Shown in pieces: positions 1 through 9,075 of a stretch of 51,950 bases of DNA. The number at the start of each line of letters is the position of its first letter. Within the stretch, counting starts at the first letter, position 1. The notes under the pieces are model-generated. The model worked only from the letters and a program-made list of their open reading frames with translations. It was not told the origin of the DNA and did not search any database. Where the stretch lies: NCBI GenBank assembly GCA_016717855.1, contig JADKEV010000040.1, positions 1-51,950 on the forward strand, written 5' to 3'. A program made the translations under genes and the position numbers. The DNA is from Betaproteobacteria bacterium (GTDB lineage: Bacteria; Pseudomonadota; Gammaproteobacteria; Burkholderiales; Casimicrobiaceae).

Positions 1-1402
1 TCATGAACCCCATATTGGTGTTCGCAAACGCGCCGATGTTCGGGAAAACGTAGGGCAGGTCAGCTTCCGCGATCCCCAGCCAGCGGGTCAGCGTGGCGCC
101 ATACTGTTCCAGCGACGTGGTCGGAATCCAGCGGCCCTCCTTGCCGAGGTCGTTGGGGCCATCGAGGGCCTGGATGGGCAACGTGCCGTAGAAGTCGCCG
201 CCCCGCACCGCACTGCCGATCACGAATGCGTAGTTGCCCCACCCATGGTCGGTGCCGCCGTTGCCCGCCGGTTTGAACGTGCGCCCGAAGTCGGACAGCG
301 TGAAGCTGGTCACGTTGTTGGCGATCTGCAGCGCGGCGAGCGCGTCCTGAAACGCCTTGATCGCCAGCGACAAGTCGTTGAGCAGGTTGTGCTGCTGTCC
401 GGCCTGTGCGCCGTGCGTGTCGTAACTTCCCTGATGCGCGTAGAAAACCTGGCGCTTCATCTGCGTCTGCGCACGGCCTTCGATCAGCAACGCGATCGTT
501 TGCAATTCCCGGGCGATGTCGCTGCCGAGGTTGGCGAAGAACGATCTGACGATAGATGTCGTGTTCTGCAGGATGGGCTGCACCACCGACGATGCGGCCA
601 GCCCTTCTTCCGAAAGCAATCTCGCTGCAAGATCGTACGTGTTGGTGAGCTTTTGGCCCAGGATTTCCCGCAGTGCCGCATCGCGCAGCACGTCGTATTG
701 GAAGCCATCCAAACCCGCCGGGTTGCCGCTGCCGTACAGCGTGAAGCCCGGAAACAGCGGGACCGCGAGCGGGATCGAGGTGCGGCCGGAGGTGAAGACG
801 CTCATGCCGCTGGTGGAGACCAGCACCGGAAACAGCGTGCCGGGATTCGCGGCATCGAGCTTGTCGGCCATTCTGCCGCCCCAGCCGACACGGGTGAAGC
901 CGGTACCGTCACCGCTGTGCAACGCCAGTTCCTGGTCGCTGTGCGAAAACAGATTGGCCGGCCGCCGCGCGCCCTGGGTTTCCAGTCCCGGCTTGGTCGA
1001 GGGCTGCATCAGCATGCCCATGTTCGCCACCACGGCCAGCTTGTTCTGGTTGAACAGGGTCTGCAGCGGTGCGCATGCCGGGTGAAATCCGAATGGAGTC
1101 GCGACGCTTCGAGGCTGGATCGGCTTCAGTTGCGCCTGTGGAATGTTGATCGCCGAGGCCGGCGAGCGGATCGCCGCGTAGTTCTGGTAGCCGGCGTTGT
1201 CATGACGGATCAGCGTGTTCTCGCCATCGTTGCCGCCTGCCAGATGGATGCACACCAGCGCCTTGTAGTCGGGCGCGTTCTGGGCAAGGGCGGCGTTGCG
1301 CTCCACCGTGGCCAGCAGACCCGTGGCGGCGAAGTACTTGAGCAGCCTGCGGCGTTGCGGCGAAGTCAGGGGCAGCTGGTTGCCGGGCATGAGTGGCCTC
1401 AT
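1..1402 (-). CDS. DUF1501 family secreted protein (3' end beyond window)
   Basis: About 467 residues are visible and only the last few are missing at the left edge, because the sequence has reached the usual C-terminal pattern (...NIGAFANTNMGFM). The N-terminus carries a twin-arginine-like signal (SPQRRRLLKYF, then a hydrophobic stretch ending near ALAQ), as is usual for DUF1501 proteins. Family landmarks seen are CIHLAGGNDGENT near residue 67, FSHSDQ, and LSDFGRTFKPAGNGGTDHGWGN. The family is distantly related to alkaline-phosphatase/sulfatase folds, but no reaction is established. The start at 1402 overlaps the stop of the DUF1800 gene as ATGA, so the two are probably translationally coupled. 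DUF1800 and DUF1501 genes very often occur as such a pair. The frame is intact over the whole visible length. Confidence 0.9.
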   Translation of the reverse strand, partial: MRPLMPGNQLPLTSPQRRRLLKYFAATGLLATVERNAALAQNAPDYKALVCIHLAGGNDGENTLIRHDNAGYQNYAAIRSPASAINIPQAQLKPIQPRSVATPFGFHPACAPLQTLFNQNKLAVVANMGMLMQPSTKPGLETQGARRPANLFSHSDQELALHSGDGTGFTRVGWGGRMADKLDAANPGTLFPVLVSTSGMSVFTSGRTSIPLAVPLFPGFTLYGSGNPAGLDGFQYDVLRDAALREILGQKLTNTYDLAARLLSEEGLAASSVVQPILQNTTSIVRSFFANLGSDIARELQTIALLIEGRAQTQMKRQVFYAHQGSYDTHGAQAGQQHNLLNDLSLAIKAFQDALAALQIANNVTSFTLSDFGRTFKPAGNGGTDHGWGNYAFVIGSAVRGGDFYGTLPIQALDGPNDLGKEGRWIPTTSLEQYGATLTRWLGIAEADLPYVFPNIGAFANTNMGFM

Positions 1403-3618
1403 TTCTGCACCTGGTAATCCACCGACGCGAGGGTCAGGTTGATGGCCATCTTGACCCGTCGCAAGGCATGATTCACGGCGATCTTGTTGACCGCGTTGAC
1501 GATGGTCCGGCGCATGTCCGCGCGCATCGCGCCATGCAGGAACAGCCGGTTGAGCCGCTCGACCAGCGCCTCGGCGTTGGCCGCATCGGGCAGGAAAGCG
1601 GCCAGCGACGGGCTTCGGTGTCCCGGTCGCATTGGGGACGAAGCCCTGCGGTTTCCAGTGGTGCTCGTACGTAAAATCCACGTTGTAGAGCAATTCGTTG
1701 ACGTGGTTGGCGCGATTCAGGAATTCGGCAGTGGTGAAGAGGCCGAACTCGGGCGCGGGGATCGAACTGCCGAAGAGCGTGAAATCCGCCGGGTAGTAAT
1801 TGAAGACAGTAGGCGAGTCAAACAATTTTTGCTCGCTGTCCCAGCCTGCCGACATAGGCCGGCCTGTATCCATCCGTGGTCACATCCAGCGCGCGGATCA
1901 TCGCCGTCCAGAACAGCACTGGCTCGCGCAGCCGGCCATACTGCGGTTCGGTCTTGCGCGCGCCGCGCGCTTCCGGGTCGAGCAGTATTGCCCTTGTCAC
2001 GGCCGCGAGATCGCCGCGCACGCCGCTGCCGTTGTTCTTGAAAACGGCGGCGATGCGCGACACGTACGCGGGCGAAGGGGAACTGGTGACGGTCTTCTGT
2101 ATCAGTTGCCGGCTGATGAAGGGCGGCGTATTCGGATGGTCGACCAGGACGCGGATCGCCGCGCGCACCTCCGCCATCGCCCCACCGCCTGCCGGCAGGA
2201 CCAGGCGGCCGTTGAGGGCGTTCTTCGCGCCGCGGTCGTGGTAGTCGTCGAATGGAACCATGTCCCCGATGAAGTTCATTCCGCCATCGAACCTTGGCGT
2301 CTCCCCGGGACGAGTCGGAAACCCGAAACCGGTCAGCACGCGCGCCAGCGTCTCGATATCGGCTTGCCGATAGGTCGCGATCAATTGCCCCTGGCTGTCG
2401 AGCTTCAGCGTCCCATCCTCGTTGAGCTCGTTGAGGCCGATGGTGAAGAGCTGCATCAGCTCGCGCGCGAAGTTCTCGTTCGGACGAATGCCGTCATGCT
2501 CGGGAACGTTGCGGAGCCAGTTCTGGTAGTTGCCGAGCTGGGGTGACAGCGCGTACTTGAGCAGCAGGTTTTCAAACGTGCCGAATGCGTGGTCACGCAG
2601 ACGCTGCTGAAAATCCGCGTTCGCGTAAGTGATGCCCAGATCGCTGAGCACGAAGATCTGATGCCAGACGTGCGCCATCCGCATCCGCAACTGGTCCGGC
2701 GCCGTCTTCGACTGCCGGAAAAACTCCCACGCGACCGGCCACGGGGTGTACTTGTTGAGCCGGCAGTATTTTTCAGGCGTCGCCGGGAGACTCTGGTCGT
2801 CGATGCACTGCGTTGTTGTCGGCCGGCGGGTCCAGCGGCCAACGCGTATACCTGGTCACGTTCATCGCCATTTGCTCGGTGAGCCAGGGTCCGATGCCCT
2901 TGGCCACCACTTCCTTGACCAGCCCCTCGGTCGGCCCCAGCGTCCCCTGCTCCAGCAGGCGCACCACGTCGGCCGCGATCTCGGCCGATGAAGGCGGGGC
3001 GCACATCACTACGCCTTCGGCACTCCAGCCGCGCGCCACGACCTGCGCGATGGACTCCGGATTGCTGGTGATCCGGTGATTGCTGTCGACGCCGCGCGCG
3101 AAGCCGTTGTTGTACGCGCGGTAGACCGGCGTCGTGCCGTCGAAGCAGCCGCCGCCGGCCGGCACGGTCGAGAAAAAGTCCAGGCTCTCGAAATTCCAGC
3201 GCTTCTGCGTCGCGGGCGTGCTGGCCTGGAGTTGCTTCAGGCTCTCGCATTCGGCGGCGAGCACGGTGTAGAAATGCGAGTTGGGGCCGGGCGACTGGCT
3301 GCCATAGAAGCGGCAAACGGCGGCGTTGCCGCCTGCCCCGAAGGTGTCCCCGGTGCGCGACCAGCCGGGGCCCGCGGCGCCGTTGTCGATGGCAGTCGCT
3401 TCGACGGGATCGGCGGTGATGAAGTAATTGTCGAGGTTGGCGTTGTAGAACTCGACGACGTCGGCGGCGAACGCCGGAGCCGCGACCCACGCCATCAGCG
3501 CCAGGAACGCGATGCCGCGACGAAAAATTGTTGCCGCCCGTACCGCCGCCGTCGGAAGCTGGAAGCACGCCACCGCCCTCGCGGCCATCGCCGCGATACC
3601 CTGTTCTACCCCGAACAT
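1399..3618 (-). pseudogene. DUF1800 family protein with N-terminal DUF5648-like domain, interrupted by three frameshifts
   Basis: The start at 3618 has a good ribosome site (GGGGAGGAAACC). A signal peptide (about residues 28-51, ending PAFA) is followed by a segment rich in EFYN..LDNYFIT and NSHFYT patterns, typical of the DUF5648/COG5648 surface repeat. The DUF1800 domain follows (landmarks NENFARELMQLFTIGLNELNEDG, FISRQLIQK, FNYYPADFTLFG). The reading frame must shift by one extra base near 2808-2816, again near 1838-1843 and again near 1607-1613. The full span of 2220 bp is a multiple of three, so three one-base insertions restore a protein of roughly 738 residues. The encoded sequence stays well conserved on both sides of every break, which argues for sequence error rather than old decay. 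Function is unknown; it is the partner of the following DUF1501 gene. Confidence 0.8.
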
Positions 3619-3809
3619 GGTTTCCTCCCCGATTGCCTGTCGGCACCGTCCCGTTATCCGGACCAACTGCTACTGACTGGTCCGTCCGGCGACCCTCAGC
3701 GCTTAATGTAGCCCACTTCCGCCGGCTGTGGTCAGCATTCTTCGGGTGTGGTTTCCTGGCAGTGGTTATCTGGCGAGGATCAAGAGAGCGCGGAACGGAC
3801 GAAAACGGG

Positions 3810-5426
3810 CTACAGCTTCTGCCCGTGCTCGCGCGTCGTGTGGAAGCTGACCGCCGGCCAGCGTTCCATCGTGCCCTGCAGGTTGAACCGGTTGGTCGCC
3901 AGGTACACGGTGTTGCCGTCGACGTCGGTGCCCATCCACGACCCGCACTCGTTCTCGAAATTCTTGCGCGTGGCGTCGTCCGGAAACGATAGCCAGCGCG
4001 CGGTCGAGATCGAGGCCGGGTCGTACAGCGCGTCGACCTTGTATTCGCTGGCCAGCCGCGCCGCGACGACCTCGAACTGCAATTGCCCGACGGCGCCCAG
4101 CAAGAGCGTGTTGCCCGTCCGCGTCTCGAACACCTGGATCGCGCCCTCCTCGCCCAGCTCGCGCAGGCCCTTCTGCAACTGCTTGGACTTGAACGGGTCG
4201 CGCGGGCGCGCGACGCGAAAGAGCTCGGGCGCAAAATACGGGATGCCCTTGAAGCCCAGTGCCTCGCCTTCGGTCAGCGTGTCGCCGATCTGCAGCTGGC
4301 CGTGATTGTGGATGCCGATGATGTCGCCGGCGACCGCGTCCTCGCTGGCCACGCGCTCGTTGGCCATGAAGGTCTGCGCGTTGGCGAGCTTCATCTCGCG
4401 GTCCATCCGCAGGTGGCGCACCTTCATCGCCGGCGTGTAGCGGCCGGAGCAGATCCGGAAGAACGCGATCCGGTCGCGGTGGCGCGGATCCATGTTGGCC
4501 TGGATCTTGAACACGAAGCCGGAGAATTGCGGCTCGGCCGGATCGACCATCCGCGTCCCGCCGTCGCGCGGCTGCGGCGGCGGCGCCCAGTCGATCAGCG
4601 CCTGCAGGATTTCCTGGACGCCGAAGTTGTTGATCCCGGAGCCGAAGAACACGGGGCTCTGCCGGCCGGCGAGGAACTCGGAGAGCTCGAACGGCGAGCT
4701 CGCTTCGCGGATCAGCCCGACGTCGCGGCGCAGCGCGCCCACTTCGCCGGGAAACAGTTCGTCGAGCCGCGGATTGGCGAGCCCGGTGATCAGTTCGCTG
4801 TCCTCGGCCGCGGTGCGGCGCTCCTCGCCGCCGGCGAAGCGCACCAGCCGGTCCTGCATCAGGTCGTACACGCCGCGGAACGCCTTGCCCATCCCGATCG
4901 GCCAGCTCACCGGCGCGCAATGGATCTTGAGCACCGACTCGATCTCCTCGAGCAGTTCGACCGGCTCGCGCACCTCGCGGTCCATCTTGTTGACGAAGGT
5001 GATGATGGGCGTGTTGCGCAGGCGGCAGACTTCGAGCAGCTTGATCGTCTGCTCCTCGACGCCCTTGGCCGCGTCGATCACCATCACCGCCGCGTCGACC
5101 GCGGTCAGCACGCGGTAGGTGTCTTCCGAAAAGTCCTGGTGGCCCGGCGTGTCGAGCAGGTTGATCGTGTGGCCGGCGTAGTCGAACTGCATCACCGAGC
5201 TGGTCACCGAGATGCCGCGCTGCTTTTCCACCTCCATCCAGTCCGACGTGGCGTGGCGGGCGCTCTTCCTCGCCTTGACGGTGCCCGCGAGCAGGATCGC
5301 GCCGCCGAACAGCAGCAGCTTTTCGGTCAGCGTGGTCTTGCCCGCGTCCGGGTGCGAAATGATGGCGAACGTCCGCCGCTTCGCGACATCGCGCAGCAGG
5401 TCGGCCGGATAGGTGGGTGCGTTCAT
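3810..5426 (-). CDS. prfC: peptide chain release factor 3
   Basis: This 538-residue GTPase removes RF1/RF2 from the ribosome after peptide release. The N-terminal G domain shows the P-loop SHPDAGKTTLTEK, the switch II motif DTPGHQDFSEDT and the base-specificity motif NKMDRE. The RF3-specific pattern KQRGISVTSSVMQF is present, and the C-terminal half has RF3 features such as VGQLQFEV. Length is normal for the family (about 530). The start at 5426 (MNAPTYPADLL) was chosen because homologues begin just before LL.DVAKRRTFAIISHPD; longer in-frame extensions would add a non-conserved leader. No strong Shine-Dalgarno sequence is visible. A minus-strand terminator lies upstream, so it is probably transcribed from its own promoter. 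Confidence 0.97.
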   Translation of the reverse strand: MNAPTYPADLLRDVAKRRTFAIISHPDAGKTTLTEKLLLFGGAILLAGTVKARKSARHATSDWMEVEKQRGISVTSSVMQFDYAGHTINLLDTPGHQDFSEDTYRVLTAVDAAVMVIDAAKGVEEQTIKLLEVCRLRNTPIITFVNKMDREVREPVELLEEIESVLKIHCAPVSWPIGMGKAFRGVYDLMQDRLVRFAGGEERRTAAEDSELITGLANPRLDELFPGEVGALRRDVGLIREASSPFELSEFLAGRQSPVFFGSGINNFGVQEILQALIDWAPPPQPRDGGTRMVDPAEPQFSGFVFKIQANMDPRHRDRIAFFRICSGRYTPAMKVRHLRMDREMKLANAQTFMANERVASEDAVAGDIIGIHNHGQLQIGDTLTEGEALGFKGIPYFAPELFRVARPRDPFKSKQLQKGLRELGEEGAIQVFETRTGNTLLLGAVGQLQFEVVAARLASEYKVDALYDPASISTARWLSFPDDATRKNFENECGSWMGTDVDGNTVYLATNRFNLQGTMERWPAVSFHTTREHGQKL

Positions 5427-5475
5427 CGGTAAAGGCTTGTGCGGACAGCGGGAGCAGCGGCTCCCGGACGGGAGC

Positions 5476-5511
5476 AAAACAAACGCCGCCGGCCGGGATC
5501 GGCAGGCGGCG
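5476..5511 (-). terminator. rho-independent terminator downstream of the S74-domain gene
   Basis: Read on the minus strand, a GC-rich stem (CGCCGCC at 5511-5505 pairing with GGCGGCG at 5490-5484), with a nested GCCG/CGGC stem, is followed by TTTGTTTT at 5483-5476. It sits between the S74-domain gene and prfC on the same strand, so it should separate the two transcripts. Confidence 0.6.
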
Positions 5512-5683
5512 GACTGGCCCGATTATAGCAGCCGGGTGCGCATCACCTGGTGAGTCTCGCGCTGGGTACGCTTTGGCGGCCGCCGACGGACCGTTGCGTA
5601 GAGATGGCCGGCGCTAATCTCGACCGCGAGCGCGATGTGTGCCGGCACCGTTTTCCGCCTGCCGCGCTTCTCCGGCGTGCCGT

Positions 5684-7207
5684 TTACAGCCCAGGTTCAT
5701 GCCTCGTGGCGCGCCGCGGCGTGGACGGTACCTCCTCCGCCGCAACCCATCGCGCCGGCCGCGATTCCGTTGCTGCGCCAAGTGCCGCGACCTGCGCCTG
5801 CAACTGCGCCATTTGCGCGAGCTGTTGTTTCAGCAGCGCGATCTCCGCGGCCTGCTTCTCCAGCCGGCGATGCAACTCCTGTGTCGCCGAGACGTTGAGC
5901 ATGGCGATGGCTTCGTAGTCGACGTTGCGGAAGTCCTTCACTTCGCGGCCATAGACAAAAACTTCTGCGTCGTCGGTGACGAACCCGGTGCGGAACCGGC
6001 CCGGTGCGACATCGAGCACTTCGTGGACACCATCCTGGCGCCTGCCGATCAGGCGCACCCGCTCCCCCTTTTTCAGAGCTGTCGCCAGCCGCACCCAGCC
6101 GTCGCGGATCGGCGCCTTCTGAAAGATGTCGGGGATGACGTCGGTGGTGCGGCTCACCGCCTGCGGATAGACGCGCTCCACCTGCTGCGCGATCACCTTC
6201 TTGTGCTTGCCGGAGCCATGGGCGGCGGTATCGACATGCGTGTAATCGGTCACTTCGATGCCGGCGAGCGTCGCGAGGTCGCGCGCCGCGTCGGAACGGC
6301 CCTCGATCCGCTTGATGCGCTCGTCCGAGAACGCGACAAACGCGCCGGCAAGCACGTTATTGCTGGCATACAGGGAAATGCTCTGCAGGGAGAAATTCGA
6401 CGGGAGCGCGCCGGGGCCGGTCGACCCATAGGCATAGGCCACGCTCAAGCCCACGCCATCGGCGGCGGTGCCGGCGATCTCCAGCCTTCCCTTTGTCGGC
6501 GCGGTCGTCCCGACGCCGAATCCACCGGAAACGTAGCCGTTGCCCACGATGTTGAAGCTTGCGACCTGCGCGCTCGATGTATTCCTGATGTAGCTGCCGC
6601 CGAGGTCGGGAATGTCGGCGCTCTGCAGCGGCGCGCTGGCCCATGCCGCGCCGTTGCTGCGCAACACGTTGCCTGCCGCGCCGGCCGATGCCACTCCGGT
6701 GCCGCCTTGCGAAACGGGAAGGTTGCCTGTGACATTGGCGGCCGGCAACGTCGCGGCGCTGATCGTGCCGGCAATCTGGGCGCCCCCGACAGTTGCCCCG
6801 GCCGCGAGCGCATCGCTGGTGGCGGCGCGGATCGCATACGGACTCGATACGACGGCCTGCCGCGGCGTCATCTCCGGATCGCCTTCGACCTGAACGCCCA
6901 GGTAGTAAATCGTGTCGAACGGCAGCGTCAGCAGCGGATTGACGCCAAGAAACACGTTGAACCGCCCGTTCGTTACCGTCACGGACTGCGATTCGCTATG
7001 CAGCGGGGCGATGCCGCCCGCGCCCACGTCCCACAAGTTGAACGTCATCGACGTGGTCGCATTGATCGGCGCCCCGCTCGAGTCCGTCAGGTAGCCCTGA
7101 TACGCGAGGTAGTTCGGGACTGCGGCCTGCGTCACGGCCGCAGGTGCGCAGAAGAGCAATGCCAGTGCCGCGAGGCTGGCCAAGACGCGGGCGAAAAGTG
7201 GGGTCAT
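5684..7207 (-). CDS. secreted protein with C-terminal peptidase S74 intramolecular chaperone domain
   Basis: The protein has 507 residues. A clean signal peptide (residues 1-29, ending TQAAV) is preceded by an AGGAGG ribosome site seven bases before the ATG. Residues 30-130 form a beta-rich module (YLAYQGYLTD, TFNLWD, YYLGVQVEGDPEM, SSPYAIRA) common in secreted proteins. Low-complexity Gly/Ala/Thr-rich repeats follow (LPVSQGGTGVASAG), resembling phage tail-fibre shafts. An S74 domain begins at S294: the sequence SDERIK has the Ser and Lys (S294, K299) that make the autoproteolytic dyad in endosialidase tail spikes. A coiled coil (about residues 455-490) lies near the C-terminus. By analogy the chaperone trimerises the shaft and then cuts itself off in front of S294. 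The target and role are unknown. Confidence 0.85.
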   Translation of the reverse strand: MTPLFARVLASLAALALLFCAPAAVTQAAVPNYLAYQGYLTDSSGAPINATTSMTFNLWDVGAGGIAPLHSESQSVTVTNGRFNVFLGVNPLLTLPFDTIYYLGVQVEGDPEMTPRQAVVSSPYAIRAATSDALAAGATVGGAQIAGTISAATLPAANVTGNLPVSQGGTGVASAGAAGNVLRSNGAAWASAPLQSADIPDLGGSYIRNTSSAQVASFNIVGNGYVSGGFGVGTTAPTKGRLEIAGTAADGVGLSVAYAYGSTGPGALPSNFSLQSISLYASNNVLAGAFVAFSDERIKRIEGRSDAARDLATLAGIEVTDYTHVDTAAHGSGKHKKVIAQQVERVYPQAVSRTTDVIPDIFQKAPIRDGWVRLATALKKGERVRLIGRRQDGVHEVLDVAPGRFRTGFVTDDAEVFVYGREVKDFRNVDYEAIAMLNVSATQELHRRLEKQAAEIALLKQQLAQMAQLQAQVAALGAATESRPARWVAAEEVPSTPRRATRHEPGL

Positions 7208-7461
7208 CGATAGCCTCCTTTGGGACCGACAGTACCAGAAACACTCCGGAACGCGGAAAGTATCGGCGGACCGACGGGCGAGGTCAATCCGCGCGTTTGC
7301 GCCGCGCGTCTTGCATGGTCGAACCGAACGGGGTGCCGTGCTAAACGCCCGCGCGCCGGGGGCGCCCAGGAACGCATCGCGGGTTGTGCGCGTACGCTGC
7401 CGTGTTTGCGCACGGCGCCGGTACCGCCGATAATCCGGTTCCCCAATCCCGACCGACACGC

Positions 7462-7806
7462 ATGCCAGACCCGCTGACTGCTTCCGGAAATCTCTACGCC
7501 GCGTTCCCCGCGACCGCGGAAGGCGAGGCGTTCCAGACGCTGTTCGAGTGCAACGGCGCGCGGGTGGAGCGCATCGTCTCTCACCGCCATGCGAGCCCGC
7601 CCGGCTTCTGGTACGACCAGAATGGCGGCGAATGGGTGGCGGTCCTGCAGGGCGAGGCGACGCTGGAATTCGCCGACGGCCGCCTGCTGGACCTGCGCGC
7701 CGGCGACTGGGTCGGCATCCCCGCGCATGTGCGTCACCGCGTCCAGCGTACGGGACCGACAACAGTCTGGCTGGCGGTGCATGCAGGCATTGGCGACGAA
7801 CCATGA
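7462..7806 (+). CDS. cupin-domain protein
   Basis: This is a 114-residue single-domain cupin. Cupin motif 1 appears as H-R-H-A-x12-G-G-E-W-V around residues 39-58 and motif 2 around residues 85-95 (GDWVGIPAHVRHRV). The conserved His pairs and Glu suggest a bound divalent metal, but a catalytic or sensing role cannot be assigned. It is transcribed divergently from the S74-domain gene and is separated from the next gene by intergenic repeats, so it is probably monocistronic. The start was chosen at MPDPLTASGN, where homology to cupins begins; an upstream extension would be rich in codons atypical for the gene. Confidence 0.8.
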   Translation: MPDPLTASGNLYAAFPATAEGEAFQTLFECNGARVERIVSHRHASPPGFWYDQNGGEWVAVLQGEATLEFADGRLLDLRAGDWVGIPAHVRHRVQRTGPTTVWLAVHAGIGDEP

Positions 7807-7824
7807 ACGGGTAGGATGAGTCTC

Positions 7825-7949
7825 GTAGGATGGGTGGAGCGCAGCGATACCCATCAGGTCTTCGGAGAACCGCCCCTCACCCCACCCTCTCCCCGCAAGC
7901 GGGGCGAGGGAGCACACCGCAGGATGGGTCGAGCGCAGCGACACCCATC
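7825..7949 (+). repeat. intergenic repeat cluster (two direct copies of a 31-nt element flanking a CCTCTCCCCGC hairpin element)
   Basis: A 31-nt element starting GTAGGATGGGTGGAGCG and ending GATACCCATC occupies 7825-7855. A slightly diverged copy occupies 7921-7949, and each is followed by a related CTTCGGAGA tail. Between them, 7874-7912 holds a second repeat type, with CTCCCCGC and GCGGGGCGAG arms around AA. Both element types are familiar as dispersed intergenic sequences in beta- and gammaproteobacteria. Further copies of the first occur at 37397-37536 and 44336 in this window. Confidence 0.8.
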
Positions 7950-8055
7950 ATGCTCTTCGGAGAGCCACCCCATCACCCGCCCATACCCCGCCCCCATCCC
8001 GCGCCGTAGAATGCATCCGTACCCACCCCCACGCCACCAGCCCTCCGGAGGACTC

Positions 8056-9043
8056 ATGCCCCAAATCGACCGCCGCACCGCCATCAGGATGCTGGGAGCG
8101 CTTGCCGCCGCGCCCTGCGCCCTGCCCTTGTTCGCGCAGACCGCCTATCCGGACAAGCCCGTCAAGATCATCGCGCCGGTGCAGCCCGGCGGCGGCGTCG
8201 ACCTGGTCGCGCGCACCGTCGGCGACCGGCTGGGGCGCGCGCTGGGCCAGTCGTTCATCGTGGACAACCAGAGCGGCGGCGGCGGCATCGTCGGTTCGCT
8301 GGCCACCGCGCGCGCCGCGCCGGACGGCTACACGCTGATGCTGGCCTACGTGGGCACGCACGGCACCAACCCCGCGGTGCGCAAGCTGCCCTACGACGCG
8401 ATCAAGGACTTCACGCCCGTCGCGATGGTGGCCGGGACGCCGAACGTCCTGGTCGTGCCGCAGTCGCTGCCGGTGAAGACGCTGGCCGAGTTCATCGCGC
8501 ACTGCAAGGCCAACGCGGGCAAGCTCTCGTACGGCTCGGCCGGGCAGGGCACGCTCACGCACCTGGCGATGGAGCAGTTGAAGGTCGCCACCGGGCTCGA
8601 CCTGGTCCACGTCCCGTACCGCGGCATCGGTCCGGCCATCACCGACATCCTGGGTGGCCAGACGCAGGCCTTGTTCCCGGGGCTGGCCGCCGGCCTGCCG
8701 CATATCAAGGCCGGCAAGATGCGCGCGCTGGCGGTGACCGGCCGCGCGCGGCACCGGCTGCTGCCCGACGTGCCGACGTTCGACGAGGCCGGCTTCCCCG
8801 GCTTCGACGGGGTCCAGTGGTACGGGATCGCCGGCCCGGCGAACCTGCCGCCGGCCATCGTCAAGCGGCTGAACGAAGAGATCAACAAGGCGATCGAGAG
8901 CCCCGGAGTTGCGCGAGCGGCTCTCGGGCGAGGCGCTGGAGCCGATGCCGATGTCGCCGGAGCAGTTCGGGCAATACATGCGCGAGGACATCGCGCGCTG
9001 GTCGCAACTGGCCAAGGCGCGCAACATCGAGATCAAAGGCTGA
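8056..9043 (+). CDS. Bug/TctC family tripartite tricarboxylate transporter receptor (one frameshift)
   Basis: This is a periplasmic solute receptor of about 328 residues. A Tat-like leader (IDRRTAIRMLGALAAAP) precedes the mature start near YPDKPVKIIAP. Family landmarks are the GGGVDLVART loop, PDGYTLMLAY, LPYDAIKDFTPVA, GSAGQGTLTHLAMEQLK and VPYRGIGPAITDILGG. A CGGAGG-type ribosome site precedes the ATG. The frame breaks at the run of four C at 8901-8904: removing one C restores the normal C-terminus (ELRERLSGEALEPMPMSPEQF...) and a stop at 9043. Without that correction the frame reads into the following MmgE/PrpD gene. The two genes probably form an operon for uptake and breakdown of the same carboxylate. 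Confidence 0.9.
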
Positions 9044-9075
9044 CACGGGCGGGGGCCGACCGAACGAGGAGATCC

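Noticed and set aside
245..1417. 390-codon open frame on the plus strand
   Set aside because: It lies opposite the conserved DUF1501 gene, has an Arg/Val-rich composition typical of antisense frames in GC-rich DNA, and has no recognisable domain.
7825..7949. CRISPR array
   Set aside because: Only two diverged copies with a non-unique spacer that is itself a dispersed repeat; no cas gene nearby.
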